Positions 11,384 to 22,189 of a DNA stretch of 64,000 nucleotides are shown in pieces. Location: the NCBI GenBank assembly GCA_021397845.1, contig CM038039.1, positions 183,680,526-183,744,525 on the forward strand, given 5' to 3'. Below the pieces are notes generated by a model, which saw nothing but the letters and a program-made list of their open reading frames with translations, was not told the origin of the DNA and searched no databases. This DNA comes from Areca catechu. Lineage: Eukaryota > Streptophyta > Magnoliopsida > Arecales > Arecaceae. Position 1 is the first letter of the stretch; each line of letters opens with the position of its first letter. The position numbers and the translations under genes are program-made.

Positions 11384-12007
11384 ACTAATGCGGAACATGA
11401 TGCATAAATGATTTTTGAGATCAGCAAGTAATTAACATAATTCATAAAGTACTAACCAAATGTTGATAATTCTAAGCAAGTTTAAGATATGTTGCTGAAA
11501 AGGAAAATAATCAAATTATACTAGACTATAAATTGTTACCCTAAAAACAAGCAATTTAAAACTATATGAAACTCAAATCAATGATGTTTAAGAAAATATC
11601 CAGATTAAGATAGTCCTTCTAAAATATATAAGATCTATATGCAATAAAGATAATAGGAGATCTCACAAAATTCCCAAACAACAAACTCAATTTATTTATG
11701 AAAAGATACTTATGAAACAAGTCAAATAAGAACCTTGAAAGTGTTAGATCTTTTATGGAGCTGACTTTAATGGTTTGGACTCATGATGATTCAAATTTCA
11801 ATCATTAGAATCTAGATCTCGACTTCTCAATTGATCGGCTTCTTCACAAAAGGTTCTTGAAGATGGAGACTAGGTGTTGAAGAACCTAGAAGTTATTTAG
11901 AGACAAGATGCTTAGATTGGAAGAATCCAAGGGCTGATTCAAGCCCCAAAACTCCTTGAAAAATTTTTAAAAAAATTATGTAGGTGTGTGAGATTGTAGG
12001 GAATAGC
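11384..12007 (-). repeat. 5' LTR of gypsy A, inner part (presumed)
   Basis: Sequence upstream of the primer site on the minus strand. It is non-coding and A/T-rich and is interrupted at 12012 by copia A. By position it must be LTR, but I could not align it convincingly with the 3' LTR. Confidence 0.4.
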
Positions 12008-12012
12008 GTTAG
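12008..12012. repeat. Target-site duplication of copia A, left copy
   Basis: GTTAG here is repeated at 32439-32443 at the far end of the nested copia element, 20.4 kb away. Confidence 0.8.
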
Positions 12013-12500
12013 TGTTGCCCAGAAAGCAACCCAAGAGGGGGTTGAATTGGGTCTCTAAAAATTTAAAGCTAAGCTTAATGTCACAAGCTACAAACTTTAC
12101 AAAACAAGATATGCAATTCAATTGAACAAGGTACTATGATTTGAATGCAATTCTCTAAAGTAATAGTGCAGTGGAAATTAAAAGCAATGAGCAAAAATAT
12201 AAAGAGCAAGGAGGGAGAGATCAAGTAATCACAAACACCATAAGCTATAGTGGTTCGGTGCTAACAATGCATTTATATCCACACCCCAAGATCCCCTTGG
12301 AAATTCATTATAATCTCAAGATTACAGCCGATTAGTTTTCCGGGCTCACTAATCAAAACTCGACTTGTTTTCACAAGGTTCACAAGTCAAACCTCACTTG
12401 GTTTTACGGGTTAACCAAGAACCTAATTGGTTTTCACAAGGCTAACCAACAACCTCCCTTAGTTTTCTGGGCTAACCAAGAACCTTAGTGGTTTTGCGGG
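12013..12500 (-). repeat. 3' LTR of copia A (fragment)
   Basis: Matches the inner end of the 5' LTR at 23921-24363 and 31262-31320. Both start TGTTNCCCAGAAAGCAACCC and contain the reiterated GGCTAACCAA-type blocks. It is cut after GCGGG by F. The remainder of the LTR is not found on the far side of F. Confidence 0.85.
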
Positions 12501-13735
12501 TGTTGCTGCCCGGATCGTCATGGCCTGTAGCTACCGGTGGTGCCGGATGTTCTACGTCCGCCCGTGAGAGATGCCTCTGGTGCCTCAGGACCTGCAAGAA
12601 AGCCAACATCAGTGACCCGGGCTGGGGGTTCCGGTGGGGGCACTCCGACGGTCAAGTTAGTGACGATCCAGGAGAATAGATCTTCCTGGTCGAGCCCTTC
12701 TGGATGAGCTCCACGCTAGGAGGAGTGAGTGGAGTGTATGAGAGTATGAGTGAGCTGGGAGATGTGGTGGCTGAGATGGTCTTGCCCTCTTCTCTGGCCT
12801 CTCCCCATTTTCCTCTTTCTCTTTTTGGAGGTTGTATTGTTCTTGCTTGGAATGGAAAAATGAGTGTTACCTCCTCTTTGCTTATACAGGCTGGGTCCTT
12901 GGGGTTCTTCCATGTCGTCAGACGGGTATGACATGATATTGTTCCATGAATAGTACGCCTTCTTTATTGGGTATCTGGGGAAGATTCCACAAGCCTCTGA
13001 CATTCCTTCGATTTGCCCTTCCTGGAAGCCTGGCAGGGCCTCGACTATCGCGCTGCCGCTCTTGGGAATCGCGCTCCTTGGTATCTTTTTCCCGGTCGTA
13101 CAGCAAGCTGGTAGGGGGCATAGTGCCTTGATGTGAGCTTCCTTTCTTCCTAGGGTGAATGGCGGCTATGGGCATTAATGGTGACATGACGGGTGCTATC
13201 GTACGATCCTCGAGAGGAACACCACTATCTTCGGATGGGAGGTGCTGCTTCTTTGACGGTTGGCGCCTTGATTTGTGTTGAGGGCCGAGCTGGAAAGATG
13301 GGGCCCACTTGCAGGGGACTCGCCTTGCGGCGGCTTGGCTGTGCGGAGAGGGGCCGGGCTGGCACCAGGCCAGAGGGGCCCAACCTTGACTGAGCTCGGG
13401 CTAGCTGAGGTGGATGGGGCGCGCCCAGGCCAGGGGACCCGGCCTTGAAGGGGTCCAATGTGGCGGAGGAGGCTTGAGCTCGACTCTGGACCACGGGGCC
13501 CGACCTCGGGCTTGAAAGGTCTACCTCTGGTGGGGTTTGAGCTCAGCTCCGACCTAGGCATCCCGACCTGGCGGGTACCGACCTGGCAGAGGACGGAGCC
13601 CGGCTTCGACGGGCGACCCCGTTGGCATCGGGGAGCTCAGCCCGGCAAAGGGGCCCATGGTGGTAATCCCGCGTGGCATCCAATGAGAAGTCCACATCAG
13701 GCTCTTTTCCTTACGTCAACGATCCGGTCACATCA
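12501..13735 (-). repeat. 3' LTR of Tat fragment F (1235 bp)
   Basis: Plus-strand ends are TGTTGCTGCCCGG and GGTCACATCA. The first 200 bases are related to the LTR ends of E (42986 leftward, inverted) and G (38609 onward), with the shared landmark GACCCGGGCTGGGGG. The middle is G+C-rich with short internal repeats, which creates spurious open frames on both strands. Confidence 0.75.
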
Positions 13736-13750
13736 CTTGCCCCCCATTCC
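13736..13750 (-). other. Polypurine tract of F
   Basis: The minus strand reads GGAATGGGGGGCAAG immediately before the LTR start TGATGTGACC. It fixes the LTR edge and the minus orientation of F. Confidence 0.65.
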
Positions 13751-14259
13751 CGAGGCTCGTTATCGCGTGGCGCTCGGGGTGAAGGGAGTAGTTGCAGTGC
13801 TGACATGGAAAGGTGGGAAATCTGGTGCAATAATGATCGATATCAGTGGCATCTCGTCCGGCGGGCTTTTGAGCCTATGCGAGGGCACCGCATGGCCACA
13901 TCTTGGGAGTAGTTATGGTGGGCACGAAAGCTGAAGCAGCTGCGGCCAGATGGGGGCGCTGGCCCCGTTGATCAGCGATAGGTGGCATGACTTTTGGGGA
14001 AGCCATAACGGTACGGTCGGACGCAGGTTGTCTCGAAGGGATGAGTAAGTCCTTTCGAAACATACCTTTTTTCAAACTCTTCGCGCCCGGAGTCATACAG
14101 GAGCCTTCCTCTTCTTCTTCTCCGGCCGTCGGCGTCTTCTTCGAGCATCAACAGGTTAGCTCTCCCTTTTCACCCATTAGAGGTCACCATAGGCCTTCCT
14201 CCGTTCACTTCTCCCCTTTCGTTATCTAGGAGTGGCTCTGTTCTCTCCCTTTCTCTTCC
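13751..14259 (+). other. Presumed 5' region of the antisense gene in F
   Basis: Lies between the polypurine tract and the first clear codons of the plus-strand gene. It is G/C-rich, then T/C-rich from about 14100 to 14260. It probably holds that gene's promoter and 5' UTR. I could not place a TATA box with confidence. Confidence 0.35.
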
Positions 14260-16571
14260 ATGGACCGCTTCGAGCCTAACTTTCGTCCCTCTTGCCAGGC
14301 TGAGGCCAGACCTTCCCAGTCGAAGACTCCTTCCTTTTCTGACGAGGAGATGGAGGTGACGAGGTACGAGTTCAGTAGAAGGCCTTTTCATGGCCCGGTG
14401 TCCATTAGGGAACCCGGGTCTTCTCCTCCTCCTCGTTTGGCTCCTCTTCCTGCTCCTGCTCCTGCTTCTACTTCTGTTTCTGTTCCTCTTCCTGAGCCTG
14501 AGCCTTCTCGGTCGACAGGTCCAGGAGGGATCACTTCGATGATTACCGTTGAGGACCTTGTGTCTATCTGGGAGGCTTACGGTGTCCCCGAATCCATCCG
14601 TCTCTCCGTTCCTCGTCCCGGAGAGCGAGTCACCTCCAGTGGTCCTCGGCGGATCGCCTTCTATGAGGAGACCTTCGTCGGGGGTCTCTGCCTCCCTGTG
14701 CATCCTTTTTTCCTTTCTTTCTTGGCCAGCTACTGGCTCGTCCCTGCTTAGTTGGTCTCCAATGCCATCAGAACGATATTTTGCTTCATCGTTATGTGCC
14801 ACTTTCACAGGATTGTTGCCCATTTTTCCTTGTTTAGGGCCTTCTTCACCCTGAAATGCCACCCTACCGAGGATGGGTGGTGGTCCCTTTCTTCCCACCC
14901 TCAGGGCATCAGATTTGTACTCTCCTCTTCCATCAAAGGATGGAAAAGTAGGTTCTTTTTTGCCTCAGTAGAGGGGATCGACTAGGTTTGGAGTGACCCA
15001 GATCGATCTCCGAACAAGAACTCCTCAGTCGAAGCTGCTGACCTCGACATGTATGACCTGCTCAGATCGGCCGAGATCCCATCACTGGAGGTCTTACTGT
15101 CAGAGCAGAATCTTCACGAGGCTGGGGTCAGCTCGGCGCGGGAGCCGGGTGAGTTCAACTTGACCACCCCCCTCATCGTTTCTTATTTATTTTTCTTTCT
15201 CCATTTTTTTTTTGCTGCTGTTGGGCTGACCTCATTCCCTCCGGTGCAGAAATGAAGTTTTTGATTGATGAGCTGCTCTCATTTTCTAAGGAACGAGAGC
15301 AGGCTACTGAGGCAGGTGAGCCCGCTCTGAAGAGGGCTCGAGCCAAAGATAGGGCAAGGCCGGTGCAGGCCGGGGCAGATGCACCGGTGCATGAACGACG
15401 GTGGAAGAGGGCGGCTGAGCCCGTTCCCGTACCTGCCGGGCAGTGTGAGCCAGTGGCGACGCTCGAGACCGAGGTGGTCTCCCGCGCGAGATCGGTCGCT
15501 ATTGCTGCTGGGTCGGCACCCCCCACCCCGGAAGTCATCGATGTCGAGGAGGAAGGGGGGCCACAAGAGATTAGGCCGGCTCCCCAGGTGCAGTCTGATG
15601 TTGCGCCGGTCTCGCCATTGGCGCCGAGGGCACCACCCGTTGATGAAGGAGCTGAGCCGGCGGGGACCAGGGACAGAGATTACCGGAGGGTCCCCTTCAA
15701 ATTGGGGCTGAACATCTCTCTGGTGAAGGATCCCAACCTTGCAAAGCGGATGATGGACTTCTCCATCCAGTCCTACGACAAGCGAGATGGAAGCGGGAGG
15801 CTTCTGGGCGACGCCATCGGCGTGACGTTCGCGAACCTCTACGCTGTAAGTCCTTCACTCGTCGTTGCTTTTCCAAATCACTTCTTTTTCTTCTTACCTG
15901 GAAGCTGACACCCCTTCCTTGATACAGCAAGGTAGAGAGCTCCTCCTCATCCGGGACTTCTATCGGAATTGGGCCAAAGGGGTGAAGGAGCGACTGACTG
16001 AGCTCAAATCTCTATGGACTGAGGCGAGAGAGAAGAACCAAGACGCACAGGATGCCCACCTCAGAAACAAGAGCCTCGCGACCGAGGTTGGCGACCTCGT
16101 CCGGATGAAGAAGGAGCTCGAAGGCGAGCTTGAATCAAAGAGGACTCGGTTGAAGGATCTCCGGGTCGAGTCCGAGAAGAAGGTAGCGGCGTGGAGAAGT
16201 GGGTCTCTGAGGCCGAGGGGAGGGCTGCTAAGGCCGAGAAGAAGGCTGTTGCCACCAATCATGCCACCGAGGTTGCCGAGAAGGGACTGGCGTTGGCGAT
16301 CTGCCAGGCCGAGCGCGCTGAGGACCTGGTGGCCACCAAAAAGAGCAAAGCGAAGGGTGCCAGAAGGGACGCCGCCGGCGCGGTGGCCACCTTCAAAGCT
16401 TCTCCTGAGTACCTCAAAGACTTCAAGGAGGTGGCGATGGACTCCTTTGCCCAGGGGTTCGCTTATTGTCGCCAGCAGCTGCGGGGTATTTTGTCCGAGG
16501 AGCGGTTGGCCGCGCTCCGGCTTCTGGGGAAGAAGGCTCCCTCTGCAACGACGACGGTGGTGGCAGGGTAG
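14260..16571 (+). pseudogene. Intron-containing antisense gene of Tat element F (putative gypsy-type transposon protein)
   Basis: Three exons can be read on the strand opposite to the element. Exon 1 is 14260-15148. It has a block (ITVEDLVSIWEAYGVP, then GGLCLPVHPFFLSFL, then KGWKSRFFFAS) typical of the plant 'putative gypsy type transposon' domain (Transposase_28), and the block EVLLSEQNLHEAG. Intron 1 is 15149-15249 (GTGAGT...GTGCAG). Exon 2 is 15250-15845, charged and ending near the MMDF block. Intron 2 is 15846-15927 (GTAAGT...ATACAG). Exon 3 is 15928-16571, mainly coiled coil after LLIRDFYRNW. Both splices keep frame. Damage: in-frame TAG at 14749 and 14983, and a frameshift near 16185. 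About 700 codons in all. Function unknown. Confidence 0.75.
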
Positions 16572-17430
16572 GGGGCCGCTTTAGTCGAGGCTCACACCCC
16601 AGTGACCTCAGCAGCGCCCGGCCAGGCGGAACCAACACCGACGGTGGCGAGGGCAGCACCTGCACCATAGTCGGAGGCTGCTGATCTGATCCCAATGGCT
16701 CCAGAGCTGAACCTACTCCTCCAGTGGAGGTCGCCCAAGAGCATGCCCAAGCAACGGAGGTGGAGAAAGGAGAGGTCCCAGCCATGCAACGCCCGGAGAA
16801 GGAGCTGGCTACTTAGGATAGGATTTCTCTTTTTCCTTCTCACACTTGTGTCTTCCTTTTGTCTTTTCTTTTTCTTGACCGGGTCACCTGGCTTGTCGGG
16901 GCCTAGAAGATAGTGTAATCAGCTCCTCCAGTAATGAAACACACTTTTGCAATCATGGTGTCTCCATCATCTGCAATGTGGAATGTCCCTTCTCTCTCTT
17001 CTCCTCCCTTTCTTTACTACTTCTTTCTTTTCGGTGCAGGGAGGTCCGAGAGGGGAGCCAAGGACTTCGACTGGCACGGACCCAGCATTGAGCTTAAGGT
17101 GACGTCATTGATGAGTGTTGGCCTTGGACTCAGTTGCTCAGGGACATAATTCAGTGGTCACCATCTTCGAGCTAGGCTCGGCGGTGTCGAAGGCTGAGAT
17201 CCCTGGTGTTGGAAGTCCGAGTCTTGAACCTTAGTGTCTCGAAGCCAGTCTCAAGGACATCGATGCTTGGGAACTGCGGCACTAGAAATTTGAGTTCCAG
17301 ATCTTGGCATCCTGGAGTGGGGCTTGGAGGCACTAGGTGCCTAGGGGCTTCCCAGGTCCTTTGCCAGGGAGCTAGGCTCGCCGGTGCTGGAGGGTTGTCC
17401 GGTCTTTGGTGCCGGAGGGTCATCCGATCT
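16572..17430. other. Tail of antisense gene and decayed post-pol region of F
   Basis: Contains a probable 3' UTR (about 16572-16990, T/C-rich around 16830-16880 and 16990-17035). From 17170 to 17430 come GTGTCTCGAAGCC- and GGTGCCGGAGGG-type blocks that loosely resemble, inverted, the 59-bp array after pol in E. Nothing else recognised. Confidence 0.4.
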
Positions 17431-18559
17431 TTGATGCCATCACTAAGACCAATGTGGCTCTCTCTCGTCTCAGCAATAAAAATGTCTAGACGCTACCTCA
17501 TGATGAATACATTGATCTCTATGCGTCTGACTCTATCCTCTAGAGTGTCTGAAGTGCTAGGAGTCTTCGTATGCGCTGGCTATGGCTGGGCAGATGTAGA
17601 AGGATCAAGCTGAGCTGGCTGTGCTGCCATCTCAGGCTGTGTCTCGCTCAGTCCAGCCTCACCTGAAAGAATCCACTCCTCTACTATATCCTCATCAATA
17701 TCAGCTCCATCCTCGGCCTGTCTTGATATCCTCCATGTCCACTGGCCTCGGACTAAATGATAGCCCATGCGATGAAGTGACCTGATGTCATATACATCAG
17801 TATGGATCAAAGTACGGTAGGGCTCATCCTAGAACCTGACTCCCGAAACAATACTGTCAATCCCATGCCATATGATAAGCACAGTCGCTGACTAGACGAT
17901 GCCTTAGTAATTTGATGTACCATCAGAACAGGTAGACATATCGATGTGCGCTGAATCAGTGAGACCATCATGAGCAACTCTCGCTCGATGATATAGTCAA
18001 AGTGACCGGTCTTCAGTAGAAGAATCTGGGCAACGATATGATGTAGCAGTCTCATCTCTGCGGATAGTCTAGAAGCTGGAATAGTGGCTCCCTCTGGTAA
18101 GATATCGGACTCAAAAATGCACCGAAGACCACTAACTCGGTCCATCAGGCTGTCAACTACTGATCCAGTCATGGGTATATCCCACACTTGGCTCAAAATC
18201 TCTAAAGTGATGGGGATATCCCATCCTCTAACCTATGCAACCCAACCATCTGATCCATGGGCAAGTGATCCGTAGAACTCTCTCATCAACCCGGGATAGT
18301 ATCTCTCGCTGAGCGAACAAAAAGTAACCAACCCAACATGTCGGATCCACTCTCTTTTCCAAAAATGCTGCTGGTCTAAGAAGGAAAAGTCCACTCGGCA
18401 TCCTCCAACCACTATCTTGGAGCTCATCCAGCTAGAAGAGGCAAACAGGGGTCATGCAGGCGGATCCAGAGCTCTAGACTCTTGTCGGGCCTTCGTTCTT
18501 CGCTCTTCTTCATGCTGTGACTGGCGAGGTCGGCAAATGACTTGTTTACGAGAACCTAT
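17431..18559 (-). pseudogene. Extra ORF after pol in copia A, truncated
   Basis: Counterpart of the extra ORF in copia B (60814-59030). Read from 18559: GSRKQ (B: MGPRKH), a basic stretch, VDFSFLDQQHFW, GLVTFCSLSERYYPGLMREFYGSL, LLHHIVAQILL and MVSLIQRTSICLP, each matching B. The initiator is ATA where B has ATG, and stops and frameshifts occur near 18440, 18230 and 17810. The 3' part is lost at the joint with F. In B the core resembles the family annotated as a plant transposon protein of unknown role. Position after pol is that of the extra ORF of Sireviruses. Confidence 0.7.
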
Positions 18560-18794
18560 TATCAAGAATCAAAGTTTGGGCAAGGCTTTTGGTGGAAAAA
18601 GAGGGTTTTTAGGGTTTAGGAGCTAAAACCTAGATAGAAATCCAACAAAAATGGCCACCGAACCTTCAAATCCGAGAAAACGACGGGTAAAAGCAAGAAA
18701 ATGACAAGATGAACAGTATGGGTACCTTGAATCAGTGTGTCAGCTCGAAGGAGAATGAAATTTGGAGGAAAAATTTTTCGGAAATCCCTTAAAT

Positions 18795-18890
18795 TTCAAT
18801 TTGCCGTCGATCATGTGTCGACTCACGCATGTGTCGATACATTTTGGTGTCGACTCATGATGTGTCAACACATCGACTTAAAAACTGAAA
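18795..18890. promoter_or_regulatory. GTCGAC-type repeat patch upstream of the extra ORF, copia A
   Basis: About five GTCGA- or GTCAA-centred motifs (GTGTCGACTCA, GTGTCGATAC and variants) in under 100 bases. They lie between the end of pol (19024) and the start of the extra ORF (18559). The same motif family is reiterated in the U3 of this element (31804-32166). Possible promoter or cis-acting site; role inferred. Confidence 0.5.
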
Positions 18891-19023
18891 AATCAGGAAT
18901 TTTATAGATGGATCAAAATCAATTGAGATAACATGTATTTGGAGTCAAATTAATAATGATTAATCATGATTTATCATAAATAAGGTTGAATTGATCTAAT
19001 TTGTGTCAAATTAAGGAAAAAAC

Positions 19024-20550
19024 TTAATCAAATGGATTGATGATCCCGAGCTCTCTTCTAATCATACAGAATCGATCTTCTAGAAGAGATTTAGTTAAAA
19101 TATCAGCTAATTAAAATTCAGTACAGATAAATTCAAGCAAAATATCATTGTTATCTTCATGATCTCTAATAAAATGATGTCTAATTTCAATGTGCTTGCT
19201 CCTAGAGTGTTGAATAGGATTTTTAGTCAAGCAAATAGCACTGGTATTATCATATTTAATAGGAGTTCTAGCCAACTTGATTCCAAAGTCTTTAAGTTAT
19301 TACTTAATCCATAGGATTTGAGCGCAATAACTTCCTGCTGCAATATACTCAGCCTCAGCTGTGGATAGTGCAACCGAAGTTTGTTTATTGCTAAACCATG
19401 ATATTAAGTTAACCCCAAGAAATTGACAAGTTATACTAGTACTCTTTCTATCTAATCTACAACCAGCAAAGTCTGCATCAGAATATCTAATCAATTCAGT
19501 AGAAGAGTTTCTAGAATACCACAAACCAATACTAATAGTACCAGACAGATATCTAGTAATGCGCTTAATAGTCATTAGATGTGATTCCTTAGGTTCAGAC
19601 TGATATCTAGCATACATGCAAATATTGAACATAATATCTGGTCTACTAGTAGTCAGATATAGTAAAGAGCCTATCATGCCTCTGTATAACTTCTGATCGA
19701 CAGATTTACCAAGTTCATCTTTATCAAGTTTACAAGAGGGGCACATAGGCGTACCTATTGGTTTAGTCGTCTCCATCCCAAACATTTTAGTAATTTCTCT
19801 TGTGTACTTAGCTTGATTGATGAAGATATCATATAAAGTTTGCTTGATCTGGAGTCCGAGAAAGAAGTTTAGTTCATCCATCATACTCATCTCGAACTGA
19901 CCCTGCATAAACTTAGCAAACTCTTGACAAATTATTTTATTAGTAGCACCGAAGATTATATCATCAACATATATTTGCACTACTAATAAATCATTATTTT
20001 TCTTTTTCAAAAATAGAGTCTTATCAACATTTTCTTTAGAAAATTTATTTTCAATAAGAAATTTGCTTAACCTTTCGTACCATGCTCTAGGTGCTTTCTT
20101 CAATCCATAAAGTGCTTTGTGTAATTTGAAAACATAGTCAGAATATGCATGATTTTTAAATCCAGGTAGTTGTTTAACAAAAACCTTTTCAGATATAAAA
20201 CTATTTAAGAAAGCACTTTTAACATCCATTTGAAATAACTTGAAATTCATAAAACAAGCAAATGCTAATAATAGTCTATTTGCTTCAAATCTAGTAACAG
20301 GAGCAAAAGTTTCATCAAAGTCAATTCCTTCCTCCTGATTGTAGCCTTTAACAACTAGCCTAGCTTTATTTCTAATAACAACATCATTTTCATCTAATTT
20401 ATTCTTAAATACCCATTTAGTGCCAATGATTGAAACACTAGATGGTCTTTCTATAAGTATCCAAACATTATTTCTATCAAATTGTATTAGTTCCTCTTAC
20501 ATAGCATTGATCCAATTAGAGTCTTTTTCAGCTTCTTCAAAACATTTAGG
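19024..20550 (-). pseudogene. Reverse transcriptase and RNase H, copia A
   Basis: The longest open part, 20250-19300 (316 codons), starts at FKLFQMDVKSAFLN and includes the catalytic YVDDIIFGAT block, FFLGLQIKQT, YRGMIGSLLYLT and the RNase H segment up to VALSTAEAEYIAAG. Two adjacent TAA codons follow at 19296-19301, where copia B has two Gln codons; the reading resumes after them to a natural stop at 19024. The RT N-terminus (20550-20250) is readable but has stops. It would copy RNA to cDNA in the particle, but as it stands this copy is inactive. Confidence 0.85.
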
Positions 20551-20556
20551 TTATAC

Positions 20557-21565
20557 TTAAGATACAAAAGCTATGTAATCACATTCATTTCTAATAGAAG
20601 CTTGATTTCTTATCCCTTTCGATGGATTATCTAAGATTAATTCCTTAGGATGTCCATGAGCATACCTCCACTCCTTAGGTAGATCTTGATGCTTTGAAGT
20701 GTCATCTTCTTTCTCATCCTTGTCTTGTTCTTCTTTACTTGGTTGAACTTGAGCATTCAGTGTCAGCTTCTGAAGTTTGTCAGCACCTGCACATTCATCA
20801 GATGTATCCTCTTTTTCTCGAGGACTTGTTAGTAGTTTCTTCAAATATAACATGTACTGACTCTTCAACAACCAAAGTTCATTTATTAAATACTCTGTAT
20901 GCCTTGCTTGATGTAGAGTATTCTAAGAAGATACCTTCATCAGACTTGACATCGAACTTTCCAAGATGATCTTTTCCATTGTTTAAAATAAAACACTTAC
21001 AACCAAAAACACGAAAATATTTCAAAGTCGGTTTTCTTTGGTTCCAAAGTTCATATGGAGTTTTCTTTAAGATAGGGCGAATTAAAACTCGATTTAAAAC
21101 ATAACAGCCTATATTAATAGCTTCAGCCCAAAAATACCTTGGCAAATTATCTTCACAAAGCATAGTGCATGCCATTTCTTCTAAAATACGATTTTTTCTT
21201 TCTACCACCCCATTCTGCTGAGATGTCCTAGGTACAGAAAAATTGTGTTCAATATCTTTTTCATTGCAAAAGTTTTCAAAATTTTGATTTTCAAATTCAG
21301 TTCCATGATCACTACGAATACAAATAATTGAAACACCTTTTTTATTTGAAACTTTTCTATAAAACTTTATGAATACAGAAAATGATTCATCTTTTTGTGC
21401 TAAAAAGAAAATCCAAGTAAATCTCGAAAAATCATCCACAATGACTAATCTATATCTCTTACCTCCTAGACTTGATATTTTAGTTGGTCCAAAGAGATCC
21501 ATATGGAGTAATTCAAGTGGTCTACTAGTTGTTACAAATCCTTTTGGTTTAAAAGAAGTTTTGAC
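20557..21565 (-). pseudogene. Integrase, copia A
   Basis: The frame 21502-20879 (207 codons) contains the catalytic core: Asp2 (MDLFGP), Asp65 (IRSDHG) and Glu101 (VVERKN), with 35 residues between the second Asp and the Glu, the D,D35E rule. It ends at KAYRVFNK with a stop. The linker resumes at 20871-20557 (KEWRYAHGHPKEL, NECDYIAF). All three catalytic residues survive, but frame breaks in the linker and in RT separate the enzyme from its partners. Confidence 0.85.
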
Positions 21566-22110
21566 TTATTTTCCAAATTGACATGCTTGGTAAATTCTAT
21601 CTTTTTCAAAACAAAGTTCAGGTAAATCTCTAACTAAATTCTTTTTACTAAGTTTTGAAATAAGGTACATACTAGCATGCCCTAGCCTTCTATGCCATAA
21701 CCAACTAGTCTCTTCCTTAGTAGAATTCATTGCAACAAGACATTTTCCATTAGGTAAAGATAGATCATCTAGGTCTACCAAATAAATATTTTCATGTCTT
21801 TTTCCAATGAATTGTACTCTATTTACATCCGAACTAGTAATCATGCAGTATGATGATTTGAAAACTACTTGAAAACCTTTGTCACAAAACTGACTAATGC
21901 TTAAAAGATTATACTTTAAACCTTCTACTATCAGTACATTACTAATACTATTGGAAGGAGTAATGTGAACCTTACCAATACCTATGATTTTTCCTTTACC
22001 ATTATCATCGAAGGTCACACTCCCTCCATTCGAAGCTTCAAGAGAAGTAAATTGCTTCACATCTCCAGTCATGTGCCTTGAGCAACCACTATCAAGATAC
22101 CAAATTCATT
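21566..22110 (-). pseudogene. Protease and GAG-pre-integrase domain, copia A
   Basis: LDSGCSRHMTGD around 22095-22060 holds the DSG active site of the retropepsin. It is followed by the LLSISQFCDKG block and the pre-integrase zinc region (WHRRLGHASM, then QACQFGK). A stop lies just before the active-site motif and another at 21566, between pre-integrase and integrase core. Length and order are normal for copia. Confidence 0.8.
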
Positions 22111-22189
22111 TGTTTTCCTTGATTGCAAGACATACCTGCAAAAAAATCAAGCTTTGTTTTTTGGTACCCAAGCCAACTTGGATCTTTTA

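Larger units (their letters stand above)
1300..12012 (-). mobile_element. Old Ty3/gypsy element A (chromovirus-like), heavily decayed
   Basis: Read on the minus strand, the order is 5' LTR piece (about 11384-12012), degenerate tRNA-iMet primer site (11370-11381), gag (10895 to 5620, interrupted by B), protease (about 5450-4870), RT (4772-4053), RNase H (3779-3516), integrase (3130-2180), polypurine tract and 3' LTR (ending at 1840). Every domain carries stops and frameshifts, so this is the oldest layer on the left side. The outer ends of both LTRs are not resolved: the left one is uncertain, and the right one was split by copia A. The gag-PR-RT-RH-IN order and the integrase C-terminus fit Ty3/gypsy, chromovirus side. 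Confidence 0.75.
12501..17430 (-). mobile_element. Tat-type Ty3/gypsy fragment F
   Basis: On the minus strand this is the 3' portion of a Tat element: decayed post-pol sequence (17430-16900), a gene on the opposite (plus) strand (14260-16571), a polypurine tract (13750-13736) and the 3' LTR (13735-12501). Gag, pol and 5' LTR are missing. The LTR end TGTTGCTGCC and the antisense gene match Tat element E. The left junction, in the copia A LTR, is clean. At the right, sequence passes directly into the extra ORF of copia A with neither duplication nor LTR, so a deletion removed parts of both elements. Confidence 0.75.

Noticed and set aside
12716..13934. G/C-rich open frames on both strands, up to 158 codons
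   Set aside because: Within the LTR of F and its repeats; no domain, no start context, not conserved with the LTRs of E or G as protein.
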